Position numbers and translations under genes: made by a program | The notes under the pieces: model-generated | Databases searched by the model: none | Told to the model about the DNA's origin: nothing | What the model saw: the letters and a program-made list of their open reading frames with translations, nothing else | Shown here: positions 18,111-26,732 of the stretch, piece by piece | Layout of the letters: every line of letters starts with the position of its first letter | Position numbering within the stretch: position 1 is the first letter of the stretch | NCBI GenBank assembly: GCA_003482455.1 | Contig: DMYW01000053.1 | Location: 10,994 to 74,993 of the forward strand | From: Rheinheimera sp. | GTDB lineage: Bacteria; Pseudomonadota; Gammaproteobacteria; Enterobacterales; Alteromonadaceae | Length of the DNA: 64,000 bases | Direction of reading: 5' to 3'

Positions 18111-18926
18111 ATGCGCCAATTGATAATGATCATAGTTTGTGGCTTTTTGTCATGGCAAAGCGCGGCACAAACGCTGGAACTGCGATTCGACGGCCAAGTC
18201 ATGCAGCTCAGTTTAGCCGAGCTCAAACAAGCGCTGCCGGTCAAGTTGGTGCAGATTGACGACCCTGTCTATCACAAAACCAAACGGTATCAAGCGTTTG
18301 AGTTAACTGCATTGCTCAACACCTATGGCGTGGTGTTAGATGCAACAAAGCATGAGCTGGTCACGACGGCCTTGGATGGTTACGCGCCACCGGTGCCGCT
18401 CAGTGCTTTAGCCAGCGCCAAAGGTTATCTGGCCTTTGCCGAGGAAGGCAAAGCCGACTTCCAATTCGAATCCGTAACTTTGGGAAAAAGTACCACAAGT
18501 CCAGCACCGTTTTATTTGGTGTGGCAAGTTGATGCCAAGCAGGCTGCACAGCTGCCATGGCCGTTCCAATTGGTCAAAATCGAAAAGGTTGATTTGGCCC
18601 AGCAATATGCGGCGATGTTTCCAAAAACAACCAGCACCACGCGCAATGCCGCCGCCGTACAACGCGGTTTTCAGCTGTTTCGGCAGCAATGCGTGCGTTG
18701 TCATTCCATTAATTTGCAAGGCGGCGTGGTGGGGCCTGAGCTAAATGCACCGAAAAACGTCACTGAGTATTGGACTGACGAGCACTTACGCGGTCTGATC
18801 CGTGACGCTTCAAGTTACCGTTATCGCAGCAAGATGCCAGCATTCCCTGAATTATCGCCACAAGATATCGAAGATTTGTTGCAGTATTTACGGCAAATGG
18901 CAACACAGAAAATCAGTAAACCATAA
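18111..18926 (+). CDS. Periplasmic c-type cytochrome with N-terminal oxidoreductase-like domain
   Basis: A 271-residue exported protein starting MRQLIMIIVCGFLS after an AAAGGA site; the longer frame adds 30 residues without signal-peptide character. Residues 20-165 resemble the small molybdopterin-oxidoreductase-like (sulfite-oxidase fold) domain without a visible cofactor Cys. From about 180 a class I cytochrome c follows: CVRCH heme site near residue 196 and a Met ligand in SKMPAFPEL near residue 243. It probably carries electrons in the periplasm. Its redox partner is not in the window. Confidence 0.86.
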   Translation: MRQLIMIIVCGFLSWQSAAQTLELRFDGQVMQLSLAELKQALPVKLVQIDDPVYHKTKRYQAFELTALLNTYGVVLDATKHELVTTALDGYAPPVPLSALASAKGYLAFAEEGKADFQFESVTLGKSTTSPAPFYLVWQVDAKQAAQLPWPFQLVKIEKVDLAQQYAAMFPKTTSTTRNAAAVQRGFQLFRQQCVRCHSINLQGGVVGPELNAPKNVTEYWTDEHLRGLIRDASSYRYRSKMPAFPELSPQDIEDLLQYLRQMATQKISKP

Positions 18927-18960
18927 GTGAATTTAAAGGGCGTCGGGTTTCCGTTGGATG

Positions 18961-18995
18961 GGTTTCACCAACAACCAGTCGTCATTGGTGAAACC
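18961..18995. terminator. Hairpin between convergent cytochrome and chemoreceptor genes
   Basis: GGTTTCACCAA pairs perfectly with TTGGTGAAACC around a 13-base loop. It lies between the stops of the two convergent genes. There is no T tract on either side, so it may act as a transcript-end or processing hairpin rather than a classic terminator. Confidence 0.55.
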
Positions 18996-19011
18996 TAGTC
19001 GCTGCTGCAGA

Positions 19012-20172
19012 TTAAAACATGGTCACGTCGCTGGAGCCGGCCGTTTTGTCATGCTGTTTAACATTTTGCGCTGCGCCAAATTCGGCAGCATTTAATGTTT
19101 TGGCTATCGTGTCGAGCCATTTGTGACTATCGATGTGAGCCAAGTCGTTAGGTTGTTGAAGCGTTGTTGTTAGCTTTTCAATATCGTTGCTGACATAGCT
19201 GAGGATTTGACACGCTTTTTCTTGGGACTGCAGCGAAATCAACGCTTGACCGATATCTTGCTGAATGGTTGTACTGCTGTGCTCTAAATGCTGCGATGAC
19301 GTCATGATGTTACTGGCAACTTGGTTAAAGTTCGCCAAAACGGTGCTGATGTGGTCTTCAGATTGATTCAACCTTTGTTCATCTTGTGCCGACATTTCTG
19401 ACGTGCGCGCTAGCGTGCGCTTGAGCATTTCGTTGACATCATCAATCCGTTTGGTGATGCGAGCTCCGGTTTCGCCCGAACGTGACGATAGTGTGCGAAC
19501 TTCGTCGGCAACCACCGCAAAACCGCGACCTTGCTCACCTGCGCGTGCGGCTTCTATAGCGGCGTTGAGCGCCAACAAATTGGTTTGTGAGGCGATCCCT
19601 GCAACCTCAGCGCCCATGTTTTTTAACTCATCCGTGACACCCGCTAACGCTTGGATTTCATGCAATAATTCATTGCGCATGGCAATAGCTTCTTGTAGTT
19701 GCTGCACAATACTTTTGAGTTGCTGTTCTGATTGTTGTACTACAGTTGTTAAACTTTGCTGTCCGCCATTGGATGACCGAACCGTTTGCAAGGATTGCTG
19801 CAGCTGTTGGTAAATGCCATTAAATTGGTGAGTGAGAGTCGTCGTACCTCGTTCTAGCTGCTGCGCAGCAGTCTGTTGTTGTTCTCGCCATACAGGCAAT
19901 AGACGGCGTAGGAAATCGAGCCTTTGTTGTTCTTTGGCAGTCAAATCATCGCATTGCAGCTGTAATTCGCGACGAAGTGGATCTAATGATTGAGCTTCAC
20001 TCGGACCAGCTTGTTGGCCCTGCCATAAGGCCCACAAAATAGTTGCAACGGCAACTAGACCAAGTCCTAACCGCACCGTAGCAGATTGAGGATCCATCAA
20101 TAACACGATAGCAACGACGCTTAATCCAACCAAGCCGATCCAGAACGAAATTCCAGATTTTCCAGTTCCCAT
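19012..20172 (-). CDS. Methyl-accepting chemotaxis-type signal transducer
   Basis: A 386-residue protein. Two N-terminal membrane helices (about residues 8-26 and 33-50) enclose only a few periplasmic residues, so there is no external ligand domain. A long coiled coil follows, then the highly conserved signalling tip, with IASQTNLLALNAAIEAARAG and GRGFAVVADEVRTLSSRSGE near residues 195-235, which contacts CheA and CheW. The start at 20172 is preferred because GGAGG precedes it; the longer frame adds 43 unlikely residues. The tail ends in SSDVTMF. It may sense membrane or cytoplasmic state. No che genes are adjacent. The 276 bases to the LysR stop hold no gene. Confidence 0.87.
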   Translation of the reverse strand: MGTGKSGISFWIGLVGLSVVAIVLLMDPQSATVRLGLGLVAVATILWALWQGQQAGPSEAQSLDPLRRELQLQCDDLTAKEQQRLDFLRRLLPVWREQQQTAAQQLERGTTTLTHQFNGIYQQLQQSLQTVRSSNGGQQSLTTVVQQSEQQLKSIVQQLQEAIAMRNELLHEIQALAGVTDELKNMGAEVAGIASQTNLLALNAAIEAARAGEQGRGFAVVADEVRTLSSRSGETGARITKRIDDVNEMLKRTLARTSEMSAQDEQRLNQSEDHISTVLANFNQVASNIMTSSQHLEHSSTTIQQDIGQALISLQSQEKACQILSYVSNDIEKLTTTLQQPNDLAHIDSHKWLDTIAKTLNAAEFGAAQNVKQHDKTAGSSDVTMF

Positions 20173-20448
20173 ACATGCCTCCGACACAGTGTTCATCGCT
20201 ATTAAAACAGCGCCGTGTTCAACGAATTGGTTGGCATTAACAAGATGAACAAGATAAGGAAAAAACAAGTTAGGTGAATGTTGTTGAGCGCACTCTATCA
20301 ACTGAACAACAAGCAGAGAGCGCTCACCGTTTAAACGTAGGCGTTGCTCGACAGATCGGCAAATCGACTTGCAGGATTAAAGTAGGCCAACTGGGTAAAT
20401 CCAAGATATCAGTGTGGTTCCGTCGTTTTAGTGAACCATGGCATGGGC

Positions 20449-21333
20449 TTATGTGGGTTCTGTGGAATTTGAATTGACGTGAAAAATTGCAGGGAAACAT
20501 TGATGCTGCAGGGCTATGTCGCACAAGGCGCGTACAGAGCTTTGATGTTGTTGATTCTTATCAAAGGCCAACACCAGTTCGCGCTCTAAACCAAGGCCGG
20601 CGATCGGTCGGTATTGAATGTCTGCGCGAAACTTTTGCATTTCAAACGCTGGCAACAGCGCACAGCCGATGCCTGCGCCGACTAAGCCTATCGCGTATTC
20701 GATGGTGTGAATATTGGCGCGAATTTGCGGCTTGATGTTGGCTTTATTCAGCGCCAGCGCCACTTGGTCCCAGGCCTCGCACGGTGTGCGTTTGATCAAG
20801 GGCATTTTTTTAAAATCGCTCAGTTGTATTTCTGCGGCGGTGCACAACGGGTGCTGCGCCGGCAGCGCTAACAAATAGTGATCATTCCACAGCGGTTGAT
20901 AGAGCTCGCCGGCTTTCAGTTGGCGAATATTGATAATGCGTGCATCGCACGGCTCGTCGGGTTCGACCAAATGCAGCTCCAGCCCTGGCACTTTGCTGTT
21001 GAATTCTTTGAGCAGCAGGCTCATCCGCTCCACGCCAAGCGCTCGTACCAGCCCTAAACGAAACTGCACTTTGCGCGTGGGCTTTTTAAAAGAGGCTTGC
21101 AGCGCTTGCAGTTGGCTGAGCAGTTGACAGGCTTGGCTGTAAAGCCGCTCGCCTTCGTCGGTCGGCGTCACCCCTTTGGGCAGGCGATGAAACAGTGGGC
21201 AGCCAAGCTGTTGTTCGAGCTGGGCAATAGCGCTAGACACCGATGGTTGGGCCACTTGGCACTGACGCGCCGCAGCGCTGATGCTACGCTGCTCATAGAC
21301 GGCGACAAAATAAGCAAGTTGGCGGGTGTCCAT
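20449..21333 (-). CDS. LysR-family regulator, probable regulator of gcdH
   Basis: A 294-residue LysR-type regulator. The N-terminal winged helix reads MDTRQLAYFVAVYEQRSISAAARQCQVAQPSVSSAIAQLE, the usual DNA-binding motif (residues 1-65 in total), and the C-terminal substrate-binding fold runs from about 90 to 285. It is divergent from gcdH with 126 bases between the starts, and that gap holds a LysR-type inverted repeat. Regulators so placed (GcdR type) respond to glutarate or glutaryl-CoA; that ligand is inferred from position only. Confidence 0.9.
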   Translation of the reverse strand: MDTRQLAYFVAVYEQRSISAAARQCQVAQPSVSSAIAQLEQQLGCPLFHRLPKGVTPTDEGERLYSQACQLLSQLQALQASFKKPTRKVQFRLGLVRALGVERMSLLLKEFNSKVPGLELHLVEPDEPCDARIINIRQLKAGELYQPLWNDHYLLALPAQHPLCTAAEIQLSDFKKMPLIKRTPCEAWDQVALALNKANIKPQIRANIHTIEYAIGLVGAGIGCALLPAFEMQKFRADIQYRPIAGLGLERELVLAFDKNQQHQSSVRALCDIALQHQCFPAIFHVNSNSTEPT

Positions 21334-21343
21334 AGTTAAAACC

Positions 21344-21365
21344 TATAGGTGCAACAGTTTCTATA
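21344..21365. promoter_or_regulatory. Candidate LysR-type operator in the gcdH intergenic gap
   Basis: TATAG and CTATA form an inverted repeat with a 12-base spacer. It is embedded in a perfect ten-base palindrome ACCTATAGGT at 21341-21350. It lies 11-32 bases upstream of the LysR start and about 95 bases upstream of gcdH, where an autoregulating LysR protein would bind. Confidence 0.45.
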
Positions 21366-21459
21366 TGATTTTACTTTACATCGACGCTAAATAAGATAGC
21401 AACCAACAGGTTATGGCAGAAATACACTGCCTAACAAAACCCTACAAAAGAGACACAGC

Positions 21460-22635
21460 ATGAGCAGAACCCAATTCGACTGGCAAGATCCGTTTTCCTT
21501 TCAAAGTTTGTTAACCGAAGAAGAGCGGATGATTAGCCAAGCCGCCCGCGATTATTGCCAAGACAAGTTGATGAGCCGGGTACTAGAAGCCAACCGCCAC
21601 GAGCATTTTGACGTGGAAATTATGCGTGAATTAGGCGAGCTTGGGTTACTGGGCGCTACGTTGCCAGAGCAATACGGCTGCTCGGCTGTCAACTATGTCA
21701 GCTACGGCCTTGTTGCGCGCGAAGTGGAGCGGGTCGACAGCGGCTATCGCAGTGCCATGTCGGTGCAATCAAGCCTGGTGATGCACCCCATTTATGCCTA
21801 CGGCAGCGAAGAACAACGGATGAAATACCTGCCGAAATTGGCAACCGGCGAGTGGATTGGTTGTTTTGGTTTGACTGAGCCGGACGCGGGCTCAGACCCT
21901 GCCAGCATGCGCACCACCGCCAAAAAAGTCGACGGCGGGTACGTGCTGTCGGGTAGCAAAATGTGGATCACCAACAGCCCAGTCGCCGACGTGTTTGTAG
22001 TGTGGGCTAAGTTGGACGGGGTCATTCGCGGTTTTATCTTAGAAAAAGGCTGGAAAGGCCTCAGCGCACCCAAAATCGAAGGCAAATTCTCGCTGCGCGC
22101 CTCGATCACCGGCGAAATCGTCATGGACGAAGTGTTTGTACCGGAATCACAACTGTTGCCCAATGCCAGCGGCTTGTCAGGCCCCTTTGGCTGCTTGAAC
22201 AAAGCGCGTTACGGCATCGCGTGGGGCGCCTTGGGCGCTGCGGAATTCTGTTTCCACGCCGCCCGCCAATACACCTTAGATCGCCAGCAATTTGGCCGGC
22301 CATTGGCGCAAACTCAGCTGATCCAAAAGAAACTGGCGGATATGCAAACCGACATCAACTTAGGCCTGTTGGGTTGTTTGCAAGCCGGTCGACTGATGGA
22401 CGCCGGTCACTTACCGGTCGAAACCATCAGCTTGATTAAACGCAACTCGTGCGGCAAAGCGCTGGAGATCGCTCGTATCGCCCGTGATATGCACGGCGGC
22501 AATGGTATTGCCGATGAATACCATGTCATTCGCCATGTGATGAACTTAGAAGCGGTGAATACCTACGAAGGCACTCACGATGTGCACGCGCTGATTTTGG
22601 GGCGTGCGATCACTGGCTTGCAGGCGTTTTTCTAA
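21460..22635 (+). CDS. gcdH: Glutaryl-CoA dehydrogenase
   Basis: A 391-residue acyl-CoA dehydrogenase of the GcdH subgroup. It would oxidise and decarboxylate glutaryl-CoA to crotonyl-CoA in lysine/tryptophan degradation and pass electrons to ETF. Visible are the FAD/substrate motifs CFGLTEPDAGSDPASMRT near residue 140 and KMWITNSPVADVFVVWAK, an Arg-rich substrate segment (NKARYGIAWG) and the catalytic Glu in AVNTYEGTHDVHALILGRAI near residue 367. Length and the YEGTHD motif match GcdH. The start follows an AAAGAGA site. The E1 fusion and acyltransferase genes lie downstream on the same strand, suggesting one catabolic unit. Confidence 0.93.
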   Translation: MSRTQFDWQDPFSFQSLLTEEERMISQAARDYCQDKLMSRVLEANRHEHFDVEIMRELGELGLLGATLPEQYGCSAVNYVSYGLVAREVERVDSGYRSAMSVQSSLVMHPIYAYGSEEQRMKYLPKLATGEWIGCFGLTEPDAGSDPASMRTTAKKVDGGYVLSGSKMWITNSPVADVFVVWAKLDGVIRGFILEKGWKGLSAPKIEGKFSLRASITGEIVMDEVFVPESQLLPNASGLSGPFGCLNKARYGIAWGALGAAEFCFHAARQYTLDRQQFGRPLAQTQLIQKKLADMQTDINLGLLGCLQAGRLMDAGHLPVETISLIKRNSCGKALEIARIARDMHGGNGIADEYHVIRHVMNLEAVNTYEGTHDVHALILGRAITGLQAFF

Positions 22636-22721
22636 CGTCTTGAGAGGGTGGCGCGTGGCTCGCGATAGCGACGCGTCCAACCCAAACGGTGAATAAAGCG
22701 CTGCTGGATGCGACCGGCGGC

Positions 22722-22761
22722 GCGTTAAAACCAAGCGTTAAAACAAGCGTTAAACCAAGCG
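22722..22761 (+). repeat. Three degenerate 12-13 base direct repeats
   Basis: GCGTTAAAACCAA, GCGTTAAAACAA and GCGTTAAACCAA follow one another directly and end in a further GCG. They lie in the 254-base gap between gcdH and the E1 gene. An A/C-rich, G-poor tract (about 22800-22875) comes next, just before the E1 ribosome site. No hairpin is obvious. They could be slippage products. Confidence 0.7.
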
Positions 22762-22889
22762 CGGCACGCGACTGTCTCGCAGCTGCACTTTAAGTGCCTA
22801 GGTACAAAAGACACATCAGAAACCAAGACAAAAACGAAAACAACAAAAACGAAAAACAACAAAAAACCAGCCAAATCCAAGGACAGCCG

Positions 22890-25097
22890 ATGAGCCAGCA
22901 CGAACAACACCCCTGGGCTTTATCCTACATACAACGCGTCCGCGACGGTCGTTTACCGACCATTTTGTCAGGCGCGGATAATCTGCCGACCGCCAAACTG
23001 GCGCAAATTTTTCAATCGATGCTACAAAGCCGCTTGCTGGATTTGCGCTCGCGGTTGTTACAAGCCAAGGGGCAGAGTTTTTACACCATCGGCTCTAGTG
23101 GTCACGAAGCCAATGCGGTGGTGGCGCATGTGCTGAACCGCACCGATCCGGCGTTTTTGCATTACCGCAGCGGCGCATTTTTTGTCGAGCGCAGCAAACA
23201 ACTCAACGGCGCCACGCCTTTGTACGACATGATGCTTAGTTTTGCCGCGTCCAGCGACGACCCGATCTCGGGCGGTCGGCACAAGGTGCTGGGCAGTTTG
23301 CCGCTGTGTGTGCCGCCGCAAACCTCGACTATCGCCTCGCATTTGCCCAAAGCGGTCGCCACTGGCTTTGCCATTGATTTATGCGAGCGGTTAGGCGTTG
23401 CAGGCACCTGGCCAGATGGCGCTATTGCGGTCTGTAGTTTTGGGGATGCGTCAGCCAATCATTCCACCGCGCAAGGCGCCATTAACGCGGCTTGCTGGGC
23501 CGATTACCAACATGTGCCGGTGCCTGTGCTGTTTTTGTGTGAAGACAATGGCTTAGGTATTTCGACACCAACGCCATGCGGCTGGATCGCCCATAGCTTG
23601 TCGCCGCATATGCAAACCTTTACCGCCGATTCGCGTGATTTAGGCGCTGTGTACGCGGCGGCGACCGCGGCCGTTGAGTTTGTCCGTAGCAAACGTAAAC
23701 CGGCGCTGCTGCATTTAAAAACCTTCCGCTTATTTGGCCATGCCGGCGCCGATGCCGAAGTGGCGTATCGCAAAAAAGAGCTGATTGAAAGCGAACTGGA
23801 ACAAGACCCGCTGCTGTACGCTACTGCGTTGCTGCTCAGTCGCGGGGTGGAAACTGCCGAGCAGCTGGCCTCGCAAATCGAGCACCTGGACCAGCAAATT
23901 GGCCGTGTGGCGTTTGAAGCGACGCAGCGGCCGAAACTAAAAGACGCTGCGGCGGTGATGCAATCGATTGTGCCGCCCAGCAGTGGCAAGGCCTTGCCAG
24001 CGCTGGTCGAGCGCACGCAAGCATTAGGGTTTGATAAACATAACCTTGGCAAACCGCAGCACATGGCGAAGCTGATCAACTGGACCTTGCACGAGATTTT
24101 CGCGCGTTACCCCACGGCGGTGATGATGGGCGAAGACGTCGGCAAAAAAGGCGGCGTCTATGGGGTGACGCAGCAGTTGGTGCAGCAATTTGGTCCGAAT
24201 CGCGTGATCAACACCTTGCTGGATGAACAAAGTATTTTGGGTCTTGGCATTGGCGCGGCGCAACAAGGCTTGCTGGCGATGCCGGAAATTCAGTTTTTGG
24301 CCTATGTGCACAACGCCGAAGACCAAATTCGTGGTGAAGCCGCGACCCTGCCGTTTTTCTCCAACGGCCAATATCAAAACCCGATGGTGGTGCGCATTGC
24401 CGGCTTGGCCTATCAGCGCGGCTTTGGTGGGCATTTCCACAACGACAACAGCTTTGCAGTGTTTCGAGATATTCCAGGGCTGATTTTGATGTGCCCATCC
24501 AACGGTTATGACGCGGCGGTGCTGCTGCGCCAAGCGGTGGAACTGGCCTATCGCGACAACCGATTAGTAGTGTTTTTAGAGCCGATCGCCTTGTACATGA
24601 CGCGTGATTTACACGAAACCGGCGATAACTTATGGACACGCGAGCTGCCAGCGCCTGACTTGCCATCCCCCGATTTTGGTACACCCGCCGTGGTGGAACC
24701 GATTGCTGGCGCCAAGGCGGATGTCTGTATTATCAGCTACGCCAATGGCTTTTATTTGTCGCTGCAAGCGCAAAAAGAATTGGCCGCGCAGGGCATTCAA
24801 GCCCGTGTGCTGGACCTGCGGTATTTAGTACCGCTGCATGTCGATAAGATTGCGCAGGCGATTGGCGATTGCCGCAAAGTGCTGATTGTCGATGAATGCC
24901 GTAAACGCGGCAGTTTAAGCGAAGAGTTATTCACCAGCCTGCATGAACATCAACCCGGGCGCTTTGTGATCCAGCGCTTGTGTGCGCAAGACAGCTTTAT
25001 TCCGCTGGGCGCCGCGGCTTATCACGTGTTGCCATCCAAAGCGCTGATTGTTGAAGCCGCTAGCCGCTTAATGGCTACTAATGGAGAGAACGCATGA
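22890..25097 (+). CDS. Thiamine-diphosphate-dependent 2-oxoacid dehydrogenase E1, fused alpha and beta subunits
   Basis: A 735-residue fusion. Residues 1 to about 380 match the E1 alpha subunit of branched-chain-type dehydrogenases, with a ThDP motif starting FGDASANHSTAQGAIN and closing at EDNGLGIS. From about 395 the E1 beta subunit follows (MMGEDVGKKGGVYGVTQ, FGPNRVINTLLDEQ, FLEPIALY, IVDECRKRGSLSEEL). Such enzymes decarboxylate a 2-oxoacid and hand the acyl group to a lipoyl E2, which is not in the window. The start MSQHEQH follows AAGGA; the longer frame reads through a Lys/Asn-rich, non-conserved stretch. With gcdH upstream, 2-oxoadipate is a plausible substrate but unproven. The stop overlaps the next start (ATGA). 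Confidence 0.88.
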   Translation: MSQHEQHPWALSYIQRVRDGRLPTILSGADNLPTAKLAQIFQSMLQSRLLDLRSRLLQAKGQSFYTIGSSGHEANAVVAHVLNRTDPAFLHYRSGAFFVERSKQLNGATPLYDMMLSFAASSDDPISGGRHKVLGSLPLCVPPQTSTIASHLPKAVATGFAIDLCERLGVAGTWPDGAIAVCSFGDASANHSTAQGAINAACWADYQHVPVPVLFLCEDNGLGISTPTPCGWIAHSLSPHMQTFTADSRDLGAVYAAATAAVEFVRSKRKPALLHLKTFRLFGHAGADAEVAYRKKELIESELEQDPLLYATALLLSRGVETAEQLASQIEHLDQQIGRVAFEATQRPKLKDAAAVMQSIVPPSSGKALPALVERTQALGFDKHNLGKPQHMAKLINWTLHEIFARYPTAVMMGEDVGKKGGVYGVTQQLVQQFGPNRVINTLLDEQSILGLGIGAAQQGLLAMPEIQFLAYVHNAEDQIRGEAATLPFFSNGQYQNPMVVRIAGLAYQRGFGGHFHNDNSFAVFRDIPGLILMCPSNGYDAAVLLRQAVELAYRDNRLVVFLEPIALYMTRDLHETGDNLWTRELPAPDLPSPDFGTPAVVEPIAGAKADVCIISYANGFYLSLQAQKELAAQGIQARVLDLRYLVPLHVDKIAQAIGDCRKVLIVDECRKRGSLSEELFTSLHEHQPGRFVIQRLCAQDSFIPLGAAAYHVLPSKALIVEAASRLMATNGENA

Positions 25098-26095
25098 GTC
25101 GTAAAACCGCTGTGGTGATTTGCCCTGGACGCGGCACCTATCAGAAAAATGAATTTGGCTGCTTAAAGCCGTTTTATGACACGCCGCTACTGAATCAAAT
25201 TGACCGGGTGCGGGCATCGCTTGGCCTTGAAACCGTGTCGGCGTTAGATAGTGCCGATAAATATTTACCGGCGCGACATCAGCTAGCGGTGAATAACGCG
25301 GCGCTGATTTATGCCACCGGGCTGTGCCAGTTCAACGCCATTAACCCAGATGAATACGAGGTTGTGGCGGTCACCGGCAACTCGATGGGCTGGTATACGG
25401 CGCTCAGTTGCGCTGGTGTGTGGGACGCAGACATCGGTACAGAAATTATGTCGGCGATGGCAGAGCTGACCGCGAATTGCCCTGGCATTGGTGGTGATAC
25501 CGGCGGTCAGTTGATTTACCCAGTGCTGAATGAGCAGTGGCAGCCGGATGCGTCGCGCCTTGCCGCCGTGGCTGAAGTACTAAAACTGCCAGGCATGTAT
25601 CGCTCGATTCAATACGGTGGTTATGCGGTGCTCGCTGGCACCACGCCGGCGGTGAAACAAGCGCTTTTGATGCTACCGCCGGTCGATGAGCGCTTCCCGA
25701 TGCAGCTGGCGGGGCACAGTGCCTTTCACAGCCCGCTGATGCAAGAGGCGTCTAATCAGGCCTTGGCACGATTTGGTGCTGAGTGTTTTACCAATCCACG
25801 GCTGCCGCTGATCGATGGCCAAGGCCATGTCTGGCCGGATTTGCCAGTGGATGCCGAGTCGCTGCGGCGGTACACCTTTCAAACTCAAGTCAGTAGCGGT
25901 TATGACTTTAAAACGGCGGTGCAAGTGGCGGTGCGTGAGTTTGCGCCGGATGCCTTATTGCTGCTAGGCCCAGGCACGGCGCTTGGTGGCGCTGTGGCGC
26001 AAAGCCTGATTGAAATTAACTGGCATGGCCTTGCTAGCAAAGCTGATTTTACGGCGCTGCAAGCCAGTGCCGAGCCGTATTTGATTCAACTCTAA
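25094..26095 (+). CDS. FabD-like acyltransferase (ACP S-malonyltransferase family)
   Basis: A 333-residue acyltransferase-domain protein. The nucleophile Ser lies in GNSMGWYTA near residue 97 and the partner His in GHSAFHSPLM near residue 210, as in malonyl-CoA:ACP transacylases. The oxyanion motif GQGSQ of FabD is replaced by CPGRGTY near residue 10, and no fab gene is nearby, so this is probably not the housekeeping FabD. It is translationally coupled to the E1 fusion by a four-base overlap, suggesting it handles an acyl group of the same pathway. The 186 bases downstream show no supported gene. Confidence 0.82.
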   Translation: MSRKTAVVICPGRGTYQKNEFGCLKPFYDTPLLNQIDRVRASLGLETVSALDSADKYLPARHQLAVNNAALIYATGLCQFNAINPDEYEVVAVTGNSMGWYTALSCAGVWDADIGTEIMSAMAELTANCPGIGGDTGGQLIYPVLNEQWQPDASRLAAVAEVLKLPGMYRSIQYGGYAVLAGTTPAVKQALLMLPPVDERFPMQLAGHSAFHSPLMQEASNQALARFGAECFTNPRLPLIDGQGHVWPDLPVDAESLRRYTFQTQVSSGYDFKTAVQVAVREFAPDALLLLGPGTALGGAVAQSLIEINWHGLASKADFTALQASAEPYLIQL

Positions 26096-26281
26096 GACGG
26101 TCCATTCGCCCAACATCCAGCGTCTTTGCCGGCGCTGTGTTGGGGATTGGTGCTGTCGATGTCTGCTGGGCGGTTGGTGGGAATTTGGCATCACCGATCG
26201 TTTGCTACGAAAGCGTCCTTTTTACCTTGGACTTGGCAGCAAACACGGGTCACACGGCAAAAAGCGGCGGCGATGGATGAT

Positions 26282-26728
26282 TCAAGGGCTGCGTTGGAAA
26301 CCTTGCTCCGTTAATACCCCAAGTACCCGCACTTGTGGCGTCACTTCAGTAAGCGGTACATAACCGAGGGCGTCTGGGTCACTCGCCACTTGTTGCAGCA
26401 CTTCGCTGGATTCCATGTATTGCAGCGCATCGGCGTTGCCGGTAAACAACAAGCGCGACCAATAGGATTGGTATTGTGCCGCTGTTAGATCCAACAATCG
26501 TTGGCAAACCAGCATATGCGCATCCGAGCGAGGTGGTAAATGATACAAATGAATTTTCTGGCCTTTACCAAAGAATTTCTGTTTATTCAGTAAGATATGT
26601 TGTAACTGCTCTTGGCTTAATACCACAGGGTTGCTTTTGTGCACCACCAAAGCCAATTCAAGGGCAAGCGCAGGGCGGGCCAGCAGCAGCGCTAGCAAGG
26701 CGATCCAAGCATATAGCGTTGTCGACAC
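26282..26728 (-). CDS. Short phosphate-binding-protein-like periplasmic protein (second copy)
   Basis: A 148-residue exported protein. GTG at 26728 is the likely start, four bases after the porin stop, giving a signal peptide ending ALA before LELALVVHKSN. The body repeats the motif order of the copy at 16599: the QLQHILLNKQKFFGKGQ segment, then YQSYWSRLLFTGN, then VASDPDALGYVPL. It is also too short for a full PBP. In this copy the gene follows the porin, while in the first copy it precedes it. The ribosome site is weak, so coupling to the porin is assumed. Confidence 0.8.
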   Translation of the reverse strand: MSTTLYAWIALLALLLARPALALELALVVHKSNPVVLSQEQLQHILLNKQKFFGKGQKIHLYHLPPRSDAHMLVCQRLLDLTAAQYQSYWSRLLFTGNADALQYMESSEVLQQVASDPDALGYVPLTEVTPQVRVLGVLTEQGFQRSP

Positions 26729-26732
26729 CTTG

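Noticed and set aside
18408..18719. A 103-residue minus-strand frame inside the cytochrome gene
   Set aside because: Overlaps the conserved CVRCH cytochrome coding region; no features of its own.
22794..22889. Extension of the E1 gene by 32 codons upstream
   Set aside because: The residues are Lys/Asn/Gln low complexity and precede the well-placed AAGGA site of the start at 22890.
24024..24533. A 169-residue minus-strand frame inside the E1 gene
   Set aside because: The E1 reading frame is fully conserved in sequence pattern here; the minus frame is a shadow rich in His/Gln.
26126..26314. A 62-residue plus-strand frame after the acyltransferase
   Set aside because: No ribosome site, it overlaps the PBP gene on the other strand, and the sequence has no recognisable features.
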